Source: a virus
Reading direction: 5' to 3' (one strand)
IMG/VR virus record: IMGVR_UViG_3300035681_000141
Span: 1 to 21,915 of that record
Length of the DNA: 21,915 nt
Shown: positions 1 to 8,400 of the stretch, one piece after another
Numbering within the stretch: position 1 is the first letter of the stretch
Layout: each line of letters starts with the position of its first letter
Notes under the pieces: model-generated
Databases searched by the model: none
The model's input: only the letters and a program-made list of their open reading frames with translations
What the model was told of the DNA's origin: nothing
Program-made: the position numbers and the translations under genes

Positions 1-103
1 CTCCTGTGATGACGCAAGAGTCTAAACCAGTTTCTGAAGTTATGAGGTTGCCAGAAACAACCCCAGGACCTGCCCCGCCGGATTGGAGCAGGGTTAGCAA
101 CAT
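1..103 (-). CDS. Start of a further gene running off the left edge
   Basis: The first 34 residues are visible from ATG 103: LLTLLQSGGAGPGVVSGN followed by LITSETGLDSCVITG. The opening LLTLLQSGG resembles the beginnings of several phage structural proteins. The gap to the preceding stop is three bases, which fits coupled genes. The ribosome site is weak. With so little sequence, the product cannot be identified. Confidence 0.6.
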   Translation of the reverse strand, partial: MLLTLLQSGGAGPGVVSGNLITSETGLDSCVITG

Positions 104-106
104 ATA

Positions 107-274
107 TTATACCACCAGTGTTTTGAGTTGATTCAATGTGGAAATTGTTTCGGAAATTTCAAGGTCTAACTTGTAGACCTGTTCCAGTTCTCCGGTGGCG
201 ACAGCTATGTTCTTTTTAGCTTTTAAAGACTCCAACCTGTTATTAAGGATTTGTATGATGTCTTGTAATAACAT
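107..274 (-). CDS. Small helical protein of 55 residues
   Basis: The frame starts ATG 274 and stops at TAA 107-109. It reads LLQDIIQILNNRLESLKAKK, then NIAVATGELEQVYKLDLEIS and ETISTLNQLKTLVV. Leucine and isoleucine recur at helix spacing with many Lys and Glu, so a two-helix coiled coil is likely. AGGAGG (about 278-283) lies four to five bases before the ATG, over the stop of the large gene. Such small coiled-coil proteins occur next to phage fibre genes and may help assembly. Nothing more specific can be said. Confidence 0.78.
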   Translation of the reverse strand: MLLQDIIQILNNRLESLKAKKNIAVATGELEQVYKLDLEISETISTLNQLKTLVV

Positions 275-284
275 AAGGCCTCCT

Positions 285-2927
285 TTACCAGAAAGCTAGG
301 CAACGGAAGCACTCTGCAAAAGATGCTCGGTTAAGCCAGATGTACTTCAAGCCGTCTTTTGTTGTAATAATTTCCATTCGGTTACCAAGGACTGCCGTAG
401 GAGCAACATACGGATACATTGAAGCACCATTAACGTTTGCAGTTACTACGTTTAAGCTATAAACACGTTGAGTGTTGTCTTTATGGAAGTAGATACGATC
501 TCTGCCATCATACGCTGCCATAGTACCAGTAGTCAATGTTTCTGTAAGTGGCGAAGTTGTCATCAGGTTAACACGATCTGTGGTAACGTCCCAACGATCA
601 AAACCAGCAGTACCACCGCCACGAGTGATGTACATGTATCGTCCACGAAGGGCTTGAACACTAGTACCAAACGCCCAACACACTGTAGTACCAAGACCTC
701 TTGCAGTAGGTTCAATGATTGCGTAACCCGTTTGAGCACTAACAGGTGCAGCACCCAGTGCAGCTGAGAATGTCAACGTATTAGCTGTATTGCTACTAAT
801 AATAGCCTCAGCTGGACCACCAGGACCTGCCAAGATACGAGCTCTCTTACCAGCATGAATGTTTACAGCCCAAGTTTTGTTGGTATCCTGAAGTGTTGTT
901 GTGCTGTGCGTACCAGTTGCAACACCAGAGTCAGTTGCTCCAATTGCTGAACTAGTGCAGATAGAGTATCGACTAATACCGTTCGCAGGCGCAGTACCAG
1001 CTACAGCAAATGTTAAGGTTGTGGCAGTGTTACTTACAATTCGCAATACTTGACCTGTAGTTGAACCAGACGCAGCGGTTGGAGTTGCTGCGTACATGTA
1101 ACAGGTAAAACCTGCCCACTGGTTAACTGTCCAACTCTTAGAACCGTCTGTGAGTGTTGTAGTAGATTGAGCACCAGGAATCGTAGTCGCAGCAGGAGTT
1201 CCTGCCATTACATAGGTAAACGTAGTCGCTGAAGGCACAGTGGCAATTGCAACGTTGGTTACGTTAAAGTTTGCATCTGTTGCACCGCGAACACTAACCA
1301 ACTCACCAACCCTAAACTGATGAGGATGTGCAGTTGTAACCGTTGCCGTGGTTGTTGCATTAGCAAGTGAAGCAATTGCGACTGGTTGATAACCAGCCAC
1401 TGTTGCTGCAGCATTTCTGGCAATACCCCAATCTTGCTGACGACCAAAAGTTTGGGTTTGAGAGCCAAAATTTAAGATTGGTGTACCAGCAATACCACCA
1501 GCGAATAAGTAAAACTTGTCTGGGTCGCCTTGAATGGCATACACAGACGTACTGTCAGGAGTCACTTCCCAGTTACCAACAATTGTCAAAGCTGTAGCAG
1601 TGTTGCTTGCAATGGCTACCACCTGACCGGCACCAGTACCTGAAAGGATACGCACAGCGTAATTTGCCCAACGATTTACAGGCCAGGTTTCTGTACTGTC
1701 TGTTAGGGTTGTAGAAGTAGCGCTTGTTGCAGTACCTGCATCAAAGCCCAAGATCAGATATTGAGATGTGGAGTCGGGAGCTGTGCCGGCAGTTGTCCAA
1801 GTCAGGGTGGTAGCAGTGTTGCTCACTACTTGACGAATCTGGCCAACACCTGTTCCAGACTCAATGTATACCCAGTAACCGGCCCACTCGTTAACACGCC
1901 AAGCTGCGTGATCTACACCTTGTGAAGCATCGATCAACGTAGTAGTTGTACCGCCTGTTGCTGCCCCACGCTCCCAAAGGGAGGCGTTTTCACTCATACG
2001 CTCTAGTGCCAAGTCGGTGGCAGCAGCCAACAGGGTGTTGGTCATTGTTGGTAGTACATACCAAGTGTCGGTCAAGATATCATACAGCTGTGTTAACACG
2101 AACGGAGCAGTTGCAGTCGCTGCGTTAGGTGATACCAACAAGATCTGACCAGACTGAATACGGAACACTGAAGTAGTATCAGGAGTTACAGTCCAAGGTG
2201 AGTTCACTGTTAAAGCTTGTGATTCAATAACATATGCAGACTGAGCGCCTGCTGTGCTTGCAATTGCTGGAGAGAAGATTGCTGGGTTATTCAACCTCAT
2301 GTTCATTTGGGTAGTATCGGCGATAGTCAACACAGTTGCAGTATTGCTCAAGATACGACGGTACTGACCAACACCACTGTTGCCAGAGATACGCACAGTG
2401 TGACCAGCCCACTGGTTGAAGCCCCAAGTTTTAAGAGTATCAGTCATGGTAATACCACCAGCTGCGTTGGCAACCGCTGTAACCACACCGCTGTCATGGA
2501 TTGTAGGCTCTGCAACAGCAGTAATCTTTCTGCGTTGTCCTGCACCTGTGCCACTCACAATCACAATATCGTAGCCTAACATAGAAGACATCGAAATTGC
2601 CGGTACTGTAATCGTAGTTGAAGTAGCGGCAATAGCCTTGCCTTCAGGCCCGTACGCTCCCGCAAACTTCATTGTGCTTACGTTAAAAGGAGTCACAGGT
2701 GGAGCAGTCAAACCCTGGAACATATCTGTCCAGGTATCATATCGGACAAATAGAGTTGCAGAGATCAGGTAGTAAATATATCGACCGTGTTCAGTTTTCA
2801 AGAAACCCATGTTGTCGGGTGCGCAAGTAGAACTCAGTGCACTAGAAACAGCTGGCGCAAAGCGAGTCCACTCCCATGAAGGCAAGTCGACTTGAGTTGA
2901 AAGTGTATTTTTTGTTAAAGCAGGCAT
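285..2927 (-). CDS. Large repeat-built phage structural protein
   Basis: This 880-residue protein opens with SWEWTRFAPAVSSALSSTC and YIYYLISATLFVRYDTWTDM, a part that looks unique. From about residue 95 to 740 there are about seven degenerate repeats. They combine TTTLTDS, a W-x-VNQWAGY motif, SGTGAGQ, SNTATTLT and a TPDSTSxYxI motif; one further unit (about 540-600) is an FCCH-like insertion (TTAHPHQFRVGELVSVRGAT). The last 110 residues (GRYMYITRGGG, DRWDVTT, DRIYFHKDNTQRVYSLN, NRMEIITTKDGLKYIWLNR) resemble repeated propeller-like strands and end in FRCLAFW. The function is not known; a tail-surface or host-interaction role is likely from location and repeats. AGGAGG for the next gene overlaps its stop. 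Confidence 0.87.
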   Translation of the reverse strand: MPALTKNTLSTQVDLPSWEWTRFAPAVSSALSSTCAPDNMGFLKTEHGRYIYYLISATLFVRYDTWTDMFQGLTAPPVTPFNVSTMKFAGAYGPEGKAIAATSTTITVPAISMSSMLGYDIVIVSGTGAGQRRKITAVAEPTIHDSGVVTAVANAAGGITMTDTLKTWGFNQWAGHTVRISGNSGVGQYRRILSNTATVLTIADTTQMNMRLNNPAIFSPAIASTAGAQSAYVIESQALTVNSPWTVTPDTTSVFRIQSGQILLVSPNAATATAPFVLTQLYDILTDTWYVLPTMTNTLLAAATDLALERMSENASLWERGAATGGTTTTLIDASQGVDHAAWRVNEWAGYWVYIESGTGVGQIRQVVSNTATTLTWTTAGTAPDSTSQYLILGFDAGTATSATSTTLTDSTETWPVNRWANYAVRILSGTGAGQVVAIASNTATALTIVGNWEVTPDSTSVYAIQGDPDKFYLFAGGIAGTPILNFGSQTQTFGRQQDWGIARNAAATVAGYQPVAIASLANATTTATVTTAHPHQFRVGELVSVRGATDANFNVTNVAIATVPSATTFTYVMAGTPAATTIPGAQSTTTLTDGSKSWTVNQWAGFTCYMYAATPTAASGSTTGQVLRIVSNTATTLTFAVAGTAPANGISRYSICTSSAIGATDSGVATGTHSTTTLQDTNKTWAVNIHAGKRARILAGPGGPAEAIISSNTANTLTFSAALGAAPVSAQTGYAIIEPTARGLGTTVCWAFGTSVQALRGRYMYITRGGGTAGFDRWDVTTDRVNLMTTSPLTETLTTGTMAAYDGRDRIYFHKDNTQRVYSLNVVTANVNGASMYPYVAPTAVLGNRMEIITTKDGLKYIWLNRASFAECFRCLAFW

Positions 2928-2935
2928 TTATTACC

Positions 2936-3370
2936 TCACTCGAAAGTTAAACCAGAACGTATGCTTCGACTATACGTCTGTTTTGCAATGTTGATGTACT
3001 GTTCGCGGTCCATACCAGCGTTGGCCACCATGTTGGTCACAGATGAGACCGTTGCAACCGTTGTTACGTTTGCTAGAGTCTGGGAAGCAGCGATAGAGGC
3101 GGTAATTGCGCCACTGTCAACAACCACACGCTGACGTTGTGCACTGTCAACAGTCGCATTGCTTTCTAACAGTTTTACAATGCGACTCAACATCACCAAC
3201 AAGTCATCGCTACGACTTGACACAACAGGCATAGGTGAGGATGCTGAAACGTCAGTTGGAACACCTTCTACAGACGTTTCCATCAATACTCGTTGATGAT
3301 GGACTCCCCCAACATCTTCTGTTGCAACCGTCGCCCCTGCGCCGGGTGTATAACCTAAATTATCTGCCAT
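2936..3370 (-). CDS. Phage structural protein of unknown detailed role
   Basis: This 144-residue protein contains VATEDVGGVHHQRV at about 15-28, a SPMPVVSSRSDDLLVML run with a leucine-rich helix (SRIVKLLES), a long Ala/Ser/Val stretch and a C-terminus with MDREQYINIAKQTYSRSIRSG. The ATED-GG-HxQRV start and the MDREQYINIA end mark a family often seen beside fibre genes. Precise function is unknown. AAGGA lies seven bases before ATG 3370, and the gap to the next gene is eight bases. The helix may mediate oligomer formation. Confidence 0.75.
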   Translation of the reverse strand: MADNLGYTPGAGATVATEDVGGVHHQRVLMETSVEGVPTDVSASSPMPVVSSRSDDLLVMLSRIVKLLESNATVDSAQRQRVVVDSGAITASIAASQTLANVTTVATVSSVTNMVANAGMDREQYINIAKQTYSRSIRSGLTFE

Positions 3371-3379
3371 AACATATCC

Positions 3380-3661
3380 TTATTGACGCATTTCTGGCGG
3401 TAGATTGTAGCGCGCTTTTTCACTTAGATACGCACCATGACAGTGCCCGTTGACACCTGGCAGTTGTTTTTGCCAAAAGAATAGAGCGTCTATAACTGGA
3501 CGCCAAATTAATCCCCATGGACGACGTAGTGAGTACATTCTCCAGGCTCTAGAAGACAGTGTTTCGTCTGCCCATGCACCGGTAGAAAGTGGTGTAACCA
3601 GTACGTTTAGTAGTTGATCTACAGCTAAAAACAGCTGTATTAACCAGTGCTTGATGTTCAT
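3380..3661 (-). CDS. Small DETLS-type phage protein of unknown function
   Basis: The 93-residue product has a hydrophobic N-terminal helix (WLIQLFLAVDQLLNVLVTPL), then ADETLSSRAWR at 31-41, RPVIDALFFWQ at 54-64, HCHGAY at 73-78 and LPPEMR at 87-92. I recognise this pattern from short proteins found in tail and lysis regions of phages of proteobacteria; database names for them vary and I do not trust any. The HC pair near the C-terminus could bind a metal. No clear ribosome site precedes ATG 3661, which lies two bases after the preceding stop, so coupled translation is likely. The N-terminal helix could be membrane-associated. Confidence 0.78.
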   Translation of the reverse strand: MNIKHWLIQLFLAVDQLLNVLVTPLSTGAWADETLSSRAWRMYSLRRPWGLIWRPVIDALFFWQKQLPGVNGHCHGAYLSEKARYNLPPEMRQ

Positions 3662-3663
3662 GA

Positions 3664-4035
3664 TTAGGCGTGTGTAATAGTTGCACTGTTGATAGTGACT
3701 GTTTGAGTTACGGCAATCGAGAGATTGTCTAACACAATGTCAGTACCACTGGTGCCCACAGTTAACCCAGTTACCACATCAGTACCACCAGTGGCAGTAC
3801 GAATGCGAGCTGCTGCTGCAGTGCCAGTGGCATCTGCTGATACATCGCTCTGTGGCATGGTAAATGTTAATACTCCACTTGCTGCGGCAGGGGCCGCCGG
3901 ATTGGCTAGTGGAATAGTGGCCAGGACCGTGGCCATACCGGTTGTGCCAATTTCCAGAACACCAGTGGTTCCGATGGCGGTTGTAACTGCGTTCAAGCGG
4001 GCGTTCTTTACCGCTGTTGTATATACTACTGCCAT
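3664..4035 (-). CDS. Small phage structural protein (second of a paralogous pair)
   Basis: The 123-residue product starts with YTTAVKNARLNAVTTAIG and has GVLEIGTTG, a LATIPLANPAAP segment, AAARIRTATGGTDVV and a closing LDNLSIAVTQTVTINSATI. The order of features matches the gene just upstream (T-A-x-x-N-A helix, then TG, then LP/IPL, then a strand, then LDN-x-x-x-A-x-x-QTV at the end), though overall identity is low. The composition is almost entirely small residues and Thr. AAGGAGG lies before ATG 4035. The stop is two bases before the next start. A structural role is inferred. Confidence 0.8.
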   Translation of the reverse strand: MAVVYTTAVKNARLNAVTTAIGTTGVLEIGTTGMATVLATIPLANPAAPAAASGVLTFTMPQSDVSADATGTAAAARIRTATGGTDVVTGLTVGTSGTDIVLDNLSIAVTQTVTINSATITHA

Positions 4036-4436
4036 TATTGGCCTCCTTGCGTACGAGTCCAGGTCAACACCTGAACGGTTTGATTTGTTGCTAAGTTCAC
4101 ATTGTCTAACTCTAAGTCGCCGGCTCCACCACTCTGGTAGACCGATCCCTGCTCCTGCACCACACCATCACTGCTTTTTAGGCGATAGTAACCACAGGTT
4201 CCAGAGGCTAGGGCAGTACCAGTCCAAGTTCCCTGTAGGGCCACACCCCCATTGACGGGGGCAGTCAGCCAGTCGGTTGGCAGGGTGATATCTAACAGTT
4301 TGGTTCCGGTGTCTGGTAGGGTTGTTTGGGCCGGTTCAGTTCCTGTAAAGACCTGTAGTAGTGGTGCGGTACCCAAATAGGCCTCATAGGAAGCTATCAT
4401 TGCATTTCGCAAAGCTGTGCTCAGTTTGACTGTCAT
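4035..4436 (-). CDS. Small phage structural protein (first of a paralogous pair)
   Basis: This 133-residue protein starts with KLSTALRNAMIASYEAYLG, then APLLQVFTGTEP, TLPTDWLTAP and a WTGTALASGTCGYYRLKSS strand, ending in LDNVNLATNQTVQVLTW. This is a widespread small phage structural family. It overlaps the gene before by ATGA and the gene after by TAATG, and its own end carries AAGGAGG for the next gene. The next protein has the same layout, so the two look like ancient duplicates. The function is not known beyond a probable virion role. Confidence 0.8.
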   Translation of the reverse strand: MTVKLSTALRNAMIASYEAYLGTAPLLQVFTGTEPAQTTLPDTGTKLLDITLPTDWLTAPVNGGVALQGTWTGTALASGTCGYYRLKSSDGVVQEQGSVYQSGGAGDLELDNVNLATNQTVQVLTWTRTQGGQ

Positions 4437-5017
4437 CGGGTTACCTCTTGATCCAGTGAGACTGATCCGTAGACAAGTGGTACTACGATACCGTCTTTCT
4501 CCAATTCTAGTGAATACACGCCTGTTTTAAACGTATAGGCCGCAGTCGTGGTCGCACTTAGAATGATACTAATAGTCTTTTTGGTGTTGTCTAAAAATAT
4601 CTTGCCGTTTTCTGTTGTCAACGAGTCCAGGGTGGTTGTACTGGTCAACTTTTCACGGATCTGCATGCGAGCAGTGTATCCACTCAAATCAACTGGTTTG
4701 TTGTATTCCAAAATCCCACCACCTGTGTAGGTGGTATAATTCAGGGAATTGATTGAATTGACAACAACAGTGTTGCTTGTGACCTCTGAAGCAATCACAT
4801 ACTCAGTGGTATTTATTTCCTTCATTCCTAAAGCACCGGTTATTTTTGTTCTCCAACCCTCTGGTATGCCGTGGTTTGAGGCAGTGATTACAACAGGCGC
4901 AGCTTTGGATATATTGGTTATAGGACTGTACATCTTTGTAGAGTTCTCCCAACGCAACACCTTGATGTACGTACTTCCTTGATAAATTTTTAGATTGATT
5001 TTTGTTGGAGTTGCCAT
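4433..5017 (-). CDS. Phage structural protein with inserted FCCH-like beta domain
   Basis: This 194-residue protein has outer parts (KINLKIYQGSTYIKVLRW; then LSGYTARMQIREKL, TTENGKIFLD, AAYTFKTGVYSLELE and VSLDQEVTR) that follow a small beta-sandwich family common in phage tail regions. Residues of about 36-105 form an insertion: KAAPVVITASNHGIP, ITGALGMKEINTTEY and a closing TYTGGG. That pattern resembles the FCCH-type beta domain often inserted into phage proteins. It is the first gene after promoter 2, with AAGGAA eight bases before ATG 5017, and it ends in an ATGA overlap with the next gene. A role as fibre attachment or tail decoration is inferred from the family. Confidence 0.78.
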   Translation of the reverse strand: MATPTKINLKIYQGSTYIKVLRWENSTKMYSPITNISKAAPVVITASNHGIPEGWRTKITGALGMKEINTTEYVIASEVTSNTVVVNSINSLNYTTYTGGGILEYNKPVDLSGYTARMQIREKLTSTTTLDSLTTENGKIFLDNTKKTISIILSATTTAAYTFKTGVYSLELEKDGIVVPLVYGSVSLDQEVTR

Positions 5018-5076
5018 AGGTGAACTTCCTTGTAGGATAGAGCTGTAATTTTTAAAGCTCTTGTCATTTTGGTACT

Positions 5077-5105
5077 ATTATACCACATGGGCAGAACTTG
5101 GTCAA
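5077..5105 (-). promoter_or_regulatory. Sigma-70-type promoter 2
   Basis: On the minus strand -35 TTGACC (5100-5105) and -10 TATAAT (5077-5082) are separated by 17 bases, with extended -10 TGGTATAAT. The spacer half TGCCCATGTGG differs from promoter 1 at one base. The start is expected near 5070, giving a leader of about 50 bases with a six-base hairpin (arms AGAGCT at 5039-5044 and AGCTCT at 5056-5061) and an AAGGAA ribosome site at 5026-5031 for the gene at 5017. Confidence 0.9.
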
Positions 5106-5108
5106 GCG

Positions 5109-5143
5109 AAAAAATACCCAGCTTTGTGGGCTGGGTATTTTTT
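5109..5143 (-). terminator. Strong bidirectional-looking intrinsic terminator
   Basis: The arms AAAAAATACCCAGC (5109-5122) and GCTGGGTATTTTTT (5130-5143) pair over 14 bases with a seven-base loop. On the minus strand the stem ends in a run of T. It ends the transcription unit of the giant and zincin-like genes and overlaps the zincin stop codon. Promoter 2 begins four bases further on. Confidence 0.93.
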
Positions 5144-5411
5144 ATGGGGAACCAGACACTCTTCTGGCCTCCTCTTCAAGCGGATTGTTCCAGTAGCCGT
5201 ATTTGAGGTTGTACCACTGGTACAAAACCGTAAACCGGGTGGGACCTAGCTTTTGTATTTGGTCTAGATGTACCTGTTCGTGGGCTAAGAGGTATTGGTC
5301 TGTTTCATGGCCTGGTAAAATGTACACCGTACTCCAAGGTGTTGTGATACTTTTGTAACCACTCAGCTTTAAAAAGGTGTTGAAGAACAAGTTGGTTGTG
5401 ATAATTTTCAT
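5142..5411 (-). CDS. Small zincin-like protein with HEXXH motif
   Basis: The 89-residue product contains HEQVH at 44-48, the zinc-binding motif of metallopeptidases, in the context QYLLAHEQVHLDQIQKLG. The segment NNPLEEEAR at 75-83 offers Glu79, Glu80 or Glu81 as third zinc ligand. A run of aromatic residues (FTVLYQWYNLKYGYW) lies between. The ATG at 5411 is two bases after the stop of the giant gene. No clear ribosome site is present, so coupling to the giant gene is likely. An upstream extension of the frame overlaps that gene and is not supported. Its TAA overlaps the terminator stem. The role is unknown: processing of structural proteins or cell-wall action during entry are possible. Conserved small phage zincins exist, but I cannot place this one further. 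Confidence 0.84.
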   Translation of the reverse strand: MKIITTNLFFNTFLKLSGYKSITTPWSTVYILPGHETDQYLLAHEQVHLDQIQKLGPTRFTVLYQWYNLKYGYWNNPLEEEARRVSGSP

Positions 5412-5413
5412 AG

Positions 5414-8400
5414 TCAAAAAAACATTAATAACATGTTGCTGAATGCAGTGGCTGCAGCAAAAGTCCAACCTAAAGAACCATTGTTCACTGAATTGTTTCC
5501 TGAGTACCAAGTATTGGAGGTTGGAAAAGCCCTTATTCCAGTAATGGTGAGATAATCAGAATTTACAGAACCAACGCCAGTATATACAATTGTTGCAGGG
5601 GAGCTTGCAGATGCTCCTGTAATCGTAAGCAATCGTCCTGGCTCGCCTGAAGCGGTAAAGTTTGCTACTCTTTGAATTGTGTTTCCTAAAGCAATCGTTG
5701 TCGCACCTGTAGTTTTGTAACTATTTGTAATGTTGGCAAAAGTGTTGTTGCCTGTGATAGTTAAGGTACCTGCTCCGGCTTGATTCAGTGTGATGTTTGA
5801 GTATATTAAACTATTTCCATTAAATGTTTTGGCACCGGCTGCGTTTAGTGTAATTGAACCGGTTCCAGATATAGTGGGCGCACCAATGCTTAAACTTGTT
5901 GGACACACTATTGTTCCACCAGACCCAAAATCGAGATTTGTGGAAATACTTGGGCCGCCGGTAGCATTCATAGAAAGAGTTAAAGTATAACCATTTAAAT
6001 TAATAGTTCCGCCACTAAAACCAAGACTATTCAATACAGTATTTTGTACTGTAAGTGCATCATTTAGCGTTAATGTACCGCCTGTGTTATCAACAAAAAT
6101 GCTTTGTCCACTAAATACTTTACCTGCAGAAGTAATATTTTGAGTACCGCTTCGCTTTAAGAATCGGTATACATTAACGGATATTGTAACACCCGAGCCT
6201 AAAATTAAGTCACCGTAAAAAGATAGTATTGATGTACCACCTGAAAATGTCATTGTGTTTGTTGTTCTTGCAGACAAATCTATATTTGGAAGTCTGTATC
6301 CGCCAAAATTACCGCCAAAGCTGATGCTTGCTCCAGAATTCAATCCTGTGGATCCTACTATACAGGTATCTTGTGGTAAAGGATAGTTGTCGGCATTTGG
6401 TGTACCTCCAGGTGTGGTTGCCCAAACTGTGCTTGTCCATCCGCCGCCACCCGTCGCATTCCAATATTTTGTAGTAGAAACAAAGTTTATTCCACTATTT
6501 CCACCACAATCCCCTAAGCGTACACCGCTGGCTGGGGCTGCTGCTCCAATAATTTCAATATCGCTGAAATCCACATTTACAAGAGATGTGGCTGCACAGG
6601 TCAATGTTCTTTTTGTGTATAGAGTATTAGAACCGAATCCCAATCTATATGCGGAAACGTCTACAGCAACGCTGCTAAGTGTTCCATTTATAGTTTGATC
6701 TGCAGAAAAAACTACAGGTTTTGAATTTGGAAAAATAGTAATTAAATTTGCAAATCCTGTGCAATAAAACTCTAAATTATTAAAGGTATTCTGACCATTT
6801 ATTGATACGGATGTTGCAACAGCTGGATTGGTATTATTAAAAGATACATTATAAAATGTTTTATTGTTACCGTTAAATGTGGTAATAGCCGCAGAACAAT
6901 TTATTTGTGACGTACCCGGAATAGTAGTAAGTGATACACTATTTGGTTGCGTTGTGCCAAAATTAATAGGCGTTGAGCCTGACAAGTTCAGTGTACTGGA
7001 CCCAAAGTTAACCGTCCTAATATTTCCGTTATCAGAAGATATAAAACTGTCAGTGACGTTATAAATGCTACAATTAAAAACACCACTAGTTACAACAATG
7101 CCACCAGTATTGGTGAGCGCACTTCCCAGAGTCCATTCAGCTCCAACACCATTAACTGTTATACTGTTTGCCAAAGAATTTCCGTTTGTTGTAAACGTCT
7201 TTCCGGCCGTTGAACCTGATAGTATAAATGACCCAGTATATGTTCGAGTTAATCCTGTTGTAGGTAGCACGGTATTACCATGAGCAATAATCGCTGCAGT
7301 ACCCGCTAATGTAACATTACCTGAAGCTGGCCCAGCAATAGTCAGTGTGTTGCAGCGGCTGGTGGCATCTACAGTTGCCGTGTAGGCAGTGGCATTTGAT
7401 GCGGAATCAAAGATTACAGCATCAAGACTTGTAGGAATTGCCGCCCCAGAAGTTCCACCAGAGGTTGTAGACCACCTAGCAGTGTTGCTCCAGTTACCTG
7501 TACCACCTACCCAATAAAGCGTACGGGGTGACGGTGCAGCTGTTCTGTAGACAGGCGCTCCAGCAGTTCCTGTGCTGTTGGCTCCTGCATAGAACTCACC
7601 TGGAGATGTGGCAGAAAATCCAACTGAACCCATTGCAAGGTAGTCTATACCCGATGTGGCAGATCCGGCCAAAATATTGGTTGTAGCTGTGCCTGTAAGT
7701 GTAACCACATTACCAGCGGTTCCCGTTACAGACCACTTGCCAAATGTTTGAGACCATGTACCAAAATCAATTGTATGGGCAACTGTTTTTGTACTTGCAA
7801 TTTCTTTGAATTGATGGTTGCCAAAAGCAAACCCAAATACACTGGTAGAAGTTGTTCCGCCTATTGTAAGCTTATTAAAAGACCCGTTAGCGTGAGTAAT
7901 CGAACGACTTGCTGTAGTATTATCAGAAAGTAATAAGTCTGCAGTACCTGCGATAAGCCCAACTCCATTAGATCCGACATTCCATACGATACCTGTACCA
8001 GTTAGTGTCCAAAGACCAGAACCCATCATTACCGTGCCGCCGGTTCCTACAAGACGCCAAGTAGTAACATTATAAATGGCCGCATCAAATGTACCTGAAG
8101 TTAAACTTATATCTCTAGATTGTGCAACAACTAGTGCATCCGCTAGTCGTACTACTCCATTAAAAGAGTTAATCGAAATAGTACTCCCAAACGTAACGCC
8201 ATTGCTGGTGATAGTCTGCGTGCCGCGTTTGGCAAAGGTGATAGCATTGGCATTACTGGTTGATGTGACTCCAGTGCCCCACTTCCAGTCACCCAAGACT
8301 GTTGGACTGCCACTTGTGAGTGTCATGGCCGATGTACGAGCTGACATGTCTACGTTGCCAATATTCCAGCCGCCCATCGTAACGGTACCTGCAACTCCAG

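Noticed and set aside
105-140. TGGTATAAT on the minus strand near the left edge, similar to the -10 of the twin promoters
   Set aside because: No -35 at 16-18 bases; the nearest TTGAAT is 19 bases away and the conserved spacer half is missing. It is made by the Val-Val-stop end of the 55-residue gene.
4731-4745. GTGGTATAAT on the plus strand
   Set aside because: Wrong strand, inside a coding region, no -35 match and no plus-strand gene downstream.
5412-5510. Longer version of the zincin-like gene starting at 5510
   Set aside because: It would overlap the giant gene by about 100 bases, and the added residues are those expected from reading that gene in another frame.
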